Of a DNA stretch of 14,438 nucleotides, positions 14,150-14,438 are shown in pieces. The notes below the pieces were generated by a model that was not told where the DNA came from, searched no databases, and saw nothing but the letters and a program-made list of their open reading frames with translations. Numbering within the stretch: the first letter of the stretch is position 1; each line of letters opens with the position of its first letter. The position numbers were made by a program, and so were the translations under genes. Origin of the DNA: an uncultured Flavobacteriales bacterium (GTDB lineage: Bacteria; Bacteroidota; Bacteroidia; Flavobacteriales; Vicingaceae); assembly GCA_913052515.1 (NCBI GenBank), contig CAJXFJ010000007.1:1-14438 (forward strand), read 5' to 3'.

Positions 14150-14438
14150 TTATAAGTTTTCAAGCCTTTTTGCTTCTTCTTCTAATGCTCTTTTTATTTC
14201 CTTTTCAGCTCTTTTTAGTTCAATTTTTGCTCGTTCTAATTCCAATTCAGCTTCTTTTAAAAAGACTTCTTCAAATTCTTTTTCTTCAATAAATTCTTCA
14301 TTTTCTAACCAATTGCAATCCACGCATTTCAAGCCCGCCGACGTCATGAGCCAATGGTGTCCAAGCATATCATCATCATACGTATTCGTTACATTTTCAA
14401 TGTCGTAAATCACTCTGCTCGCGCTTTGGTCTAGATAG
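14150..14438 (-). CDS. C-terminal part of a CxxC and charged-helix protein (cut by window edge)
   Basis: The frame stays open to the right edge, so the 5' end is probably missing; a GTG at 14413 would give an 87-residue product but has no clear ribosome site. The readable part is YLDQSASRVIYDIENV, then a middle segment DDDMLGHHWLMTSAGLKC, a CVDC motif (CxxC) followed by NW, and a long uninterrupted helix of about 45 residues with alternating Glu and Lys/Arg ending AKRLENL. The helix looks like a single alpha-helix or coiled coil. The histidine pair and CxxC might bind a metal, but that is inference. The function is not recognisable. The small secreted peptide gene follows four bases after its stop. 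Confidence 0.6.
   Translation of the reverse strand, partial: YLDQSASRVIYDIENVTNTYDDDMLGHHWLMTSAGLKCVDCNWLENEEFIEEKEFEEVFLKEAELELERAKIELKRAEKEIKRALEEEAKRLENL

Noticed and set aside
14145..14408. Plus-strand ORF of 87 codons over the charged-helix gene
   Set aside because: It is the antisense shadow of the Glu/Lys-rich frame, giving an artificial Ser/Phe-rich product.

Overview
The window looks like a chromosomal segment from a Bacteroidota bacterium, most likely of the Cytophagales/Flammeovirga type. The evidence is the low-GC coding sequence, several close matches to the Bacteroidota -7 promoter box TAnnTTTG upstream of genes, an Adk with the short Bacteroidota-style LID, a PafA-type alkaline phosphatase, and a PAS/SpoIIE phosphatase of the kind common in this group. 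The species cannot be named from the sequence alone.

Left part (1-4193), minus strand. A purK-purE-serine racemase-like operon (4072 down to 1439) starts from a good promoter at 4092-4122 and ends in a nested hairpin. A second unit, proC followed by the start of proB, runs off the left edge. These supply de novo purine synthesis (AIR to CAIR), a PLP enzyme acting on serine/threonine, and proline synthesis.

Middle (4194-10724). On the plus strand a single ORF fuses hypoxanthine phosphoribosyltransferase to adenylate kinase (purine salvage plus AMP phosphorylation) and diverges from purK. It meets, with no base between the two stop codons, a minus-strand regulator made of a degenerate receiver, a PAS domain, a coiled coil and a SpoIIE/PP2C phosphatase. 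Divergent from that regulator is a tightly packed plus-strand operon: obg, a PAP2 phosphatase, the fluoride channel crcB/fluC and a secreted PafA-like phosphatase. It ends in a strong bidirectional terminator.

Right part (10725-14438) is the accessory, poorly characterised region. It holds two unrecognised all-helical proteins (341 and 513 aa) that point away from each other. Between them lie a 60-residue, extremely acidic peptide gene with a hydrophobic N-terminus and a block of two abutting hairpins, one a perfect 25-bp inverted repeat. The peptide gene and the 513-aa TPR-like gene are divergently transcribed across a 168-bp region with a 10-bp palindrome. This peptide/helical-repeat/hairpin cluster is the best candidate for an undescribed system. 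At the right edge are a small secreted peptide gene and the 3' end of a CxxC plus charged-helix protein, both on the minus strand.

No rRNA, complete tRNA, CRISPR array, transposase or phage gene was seen.
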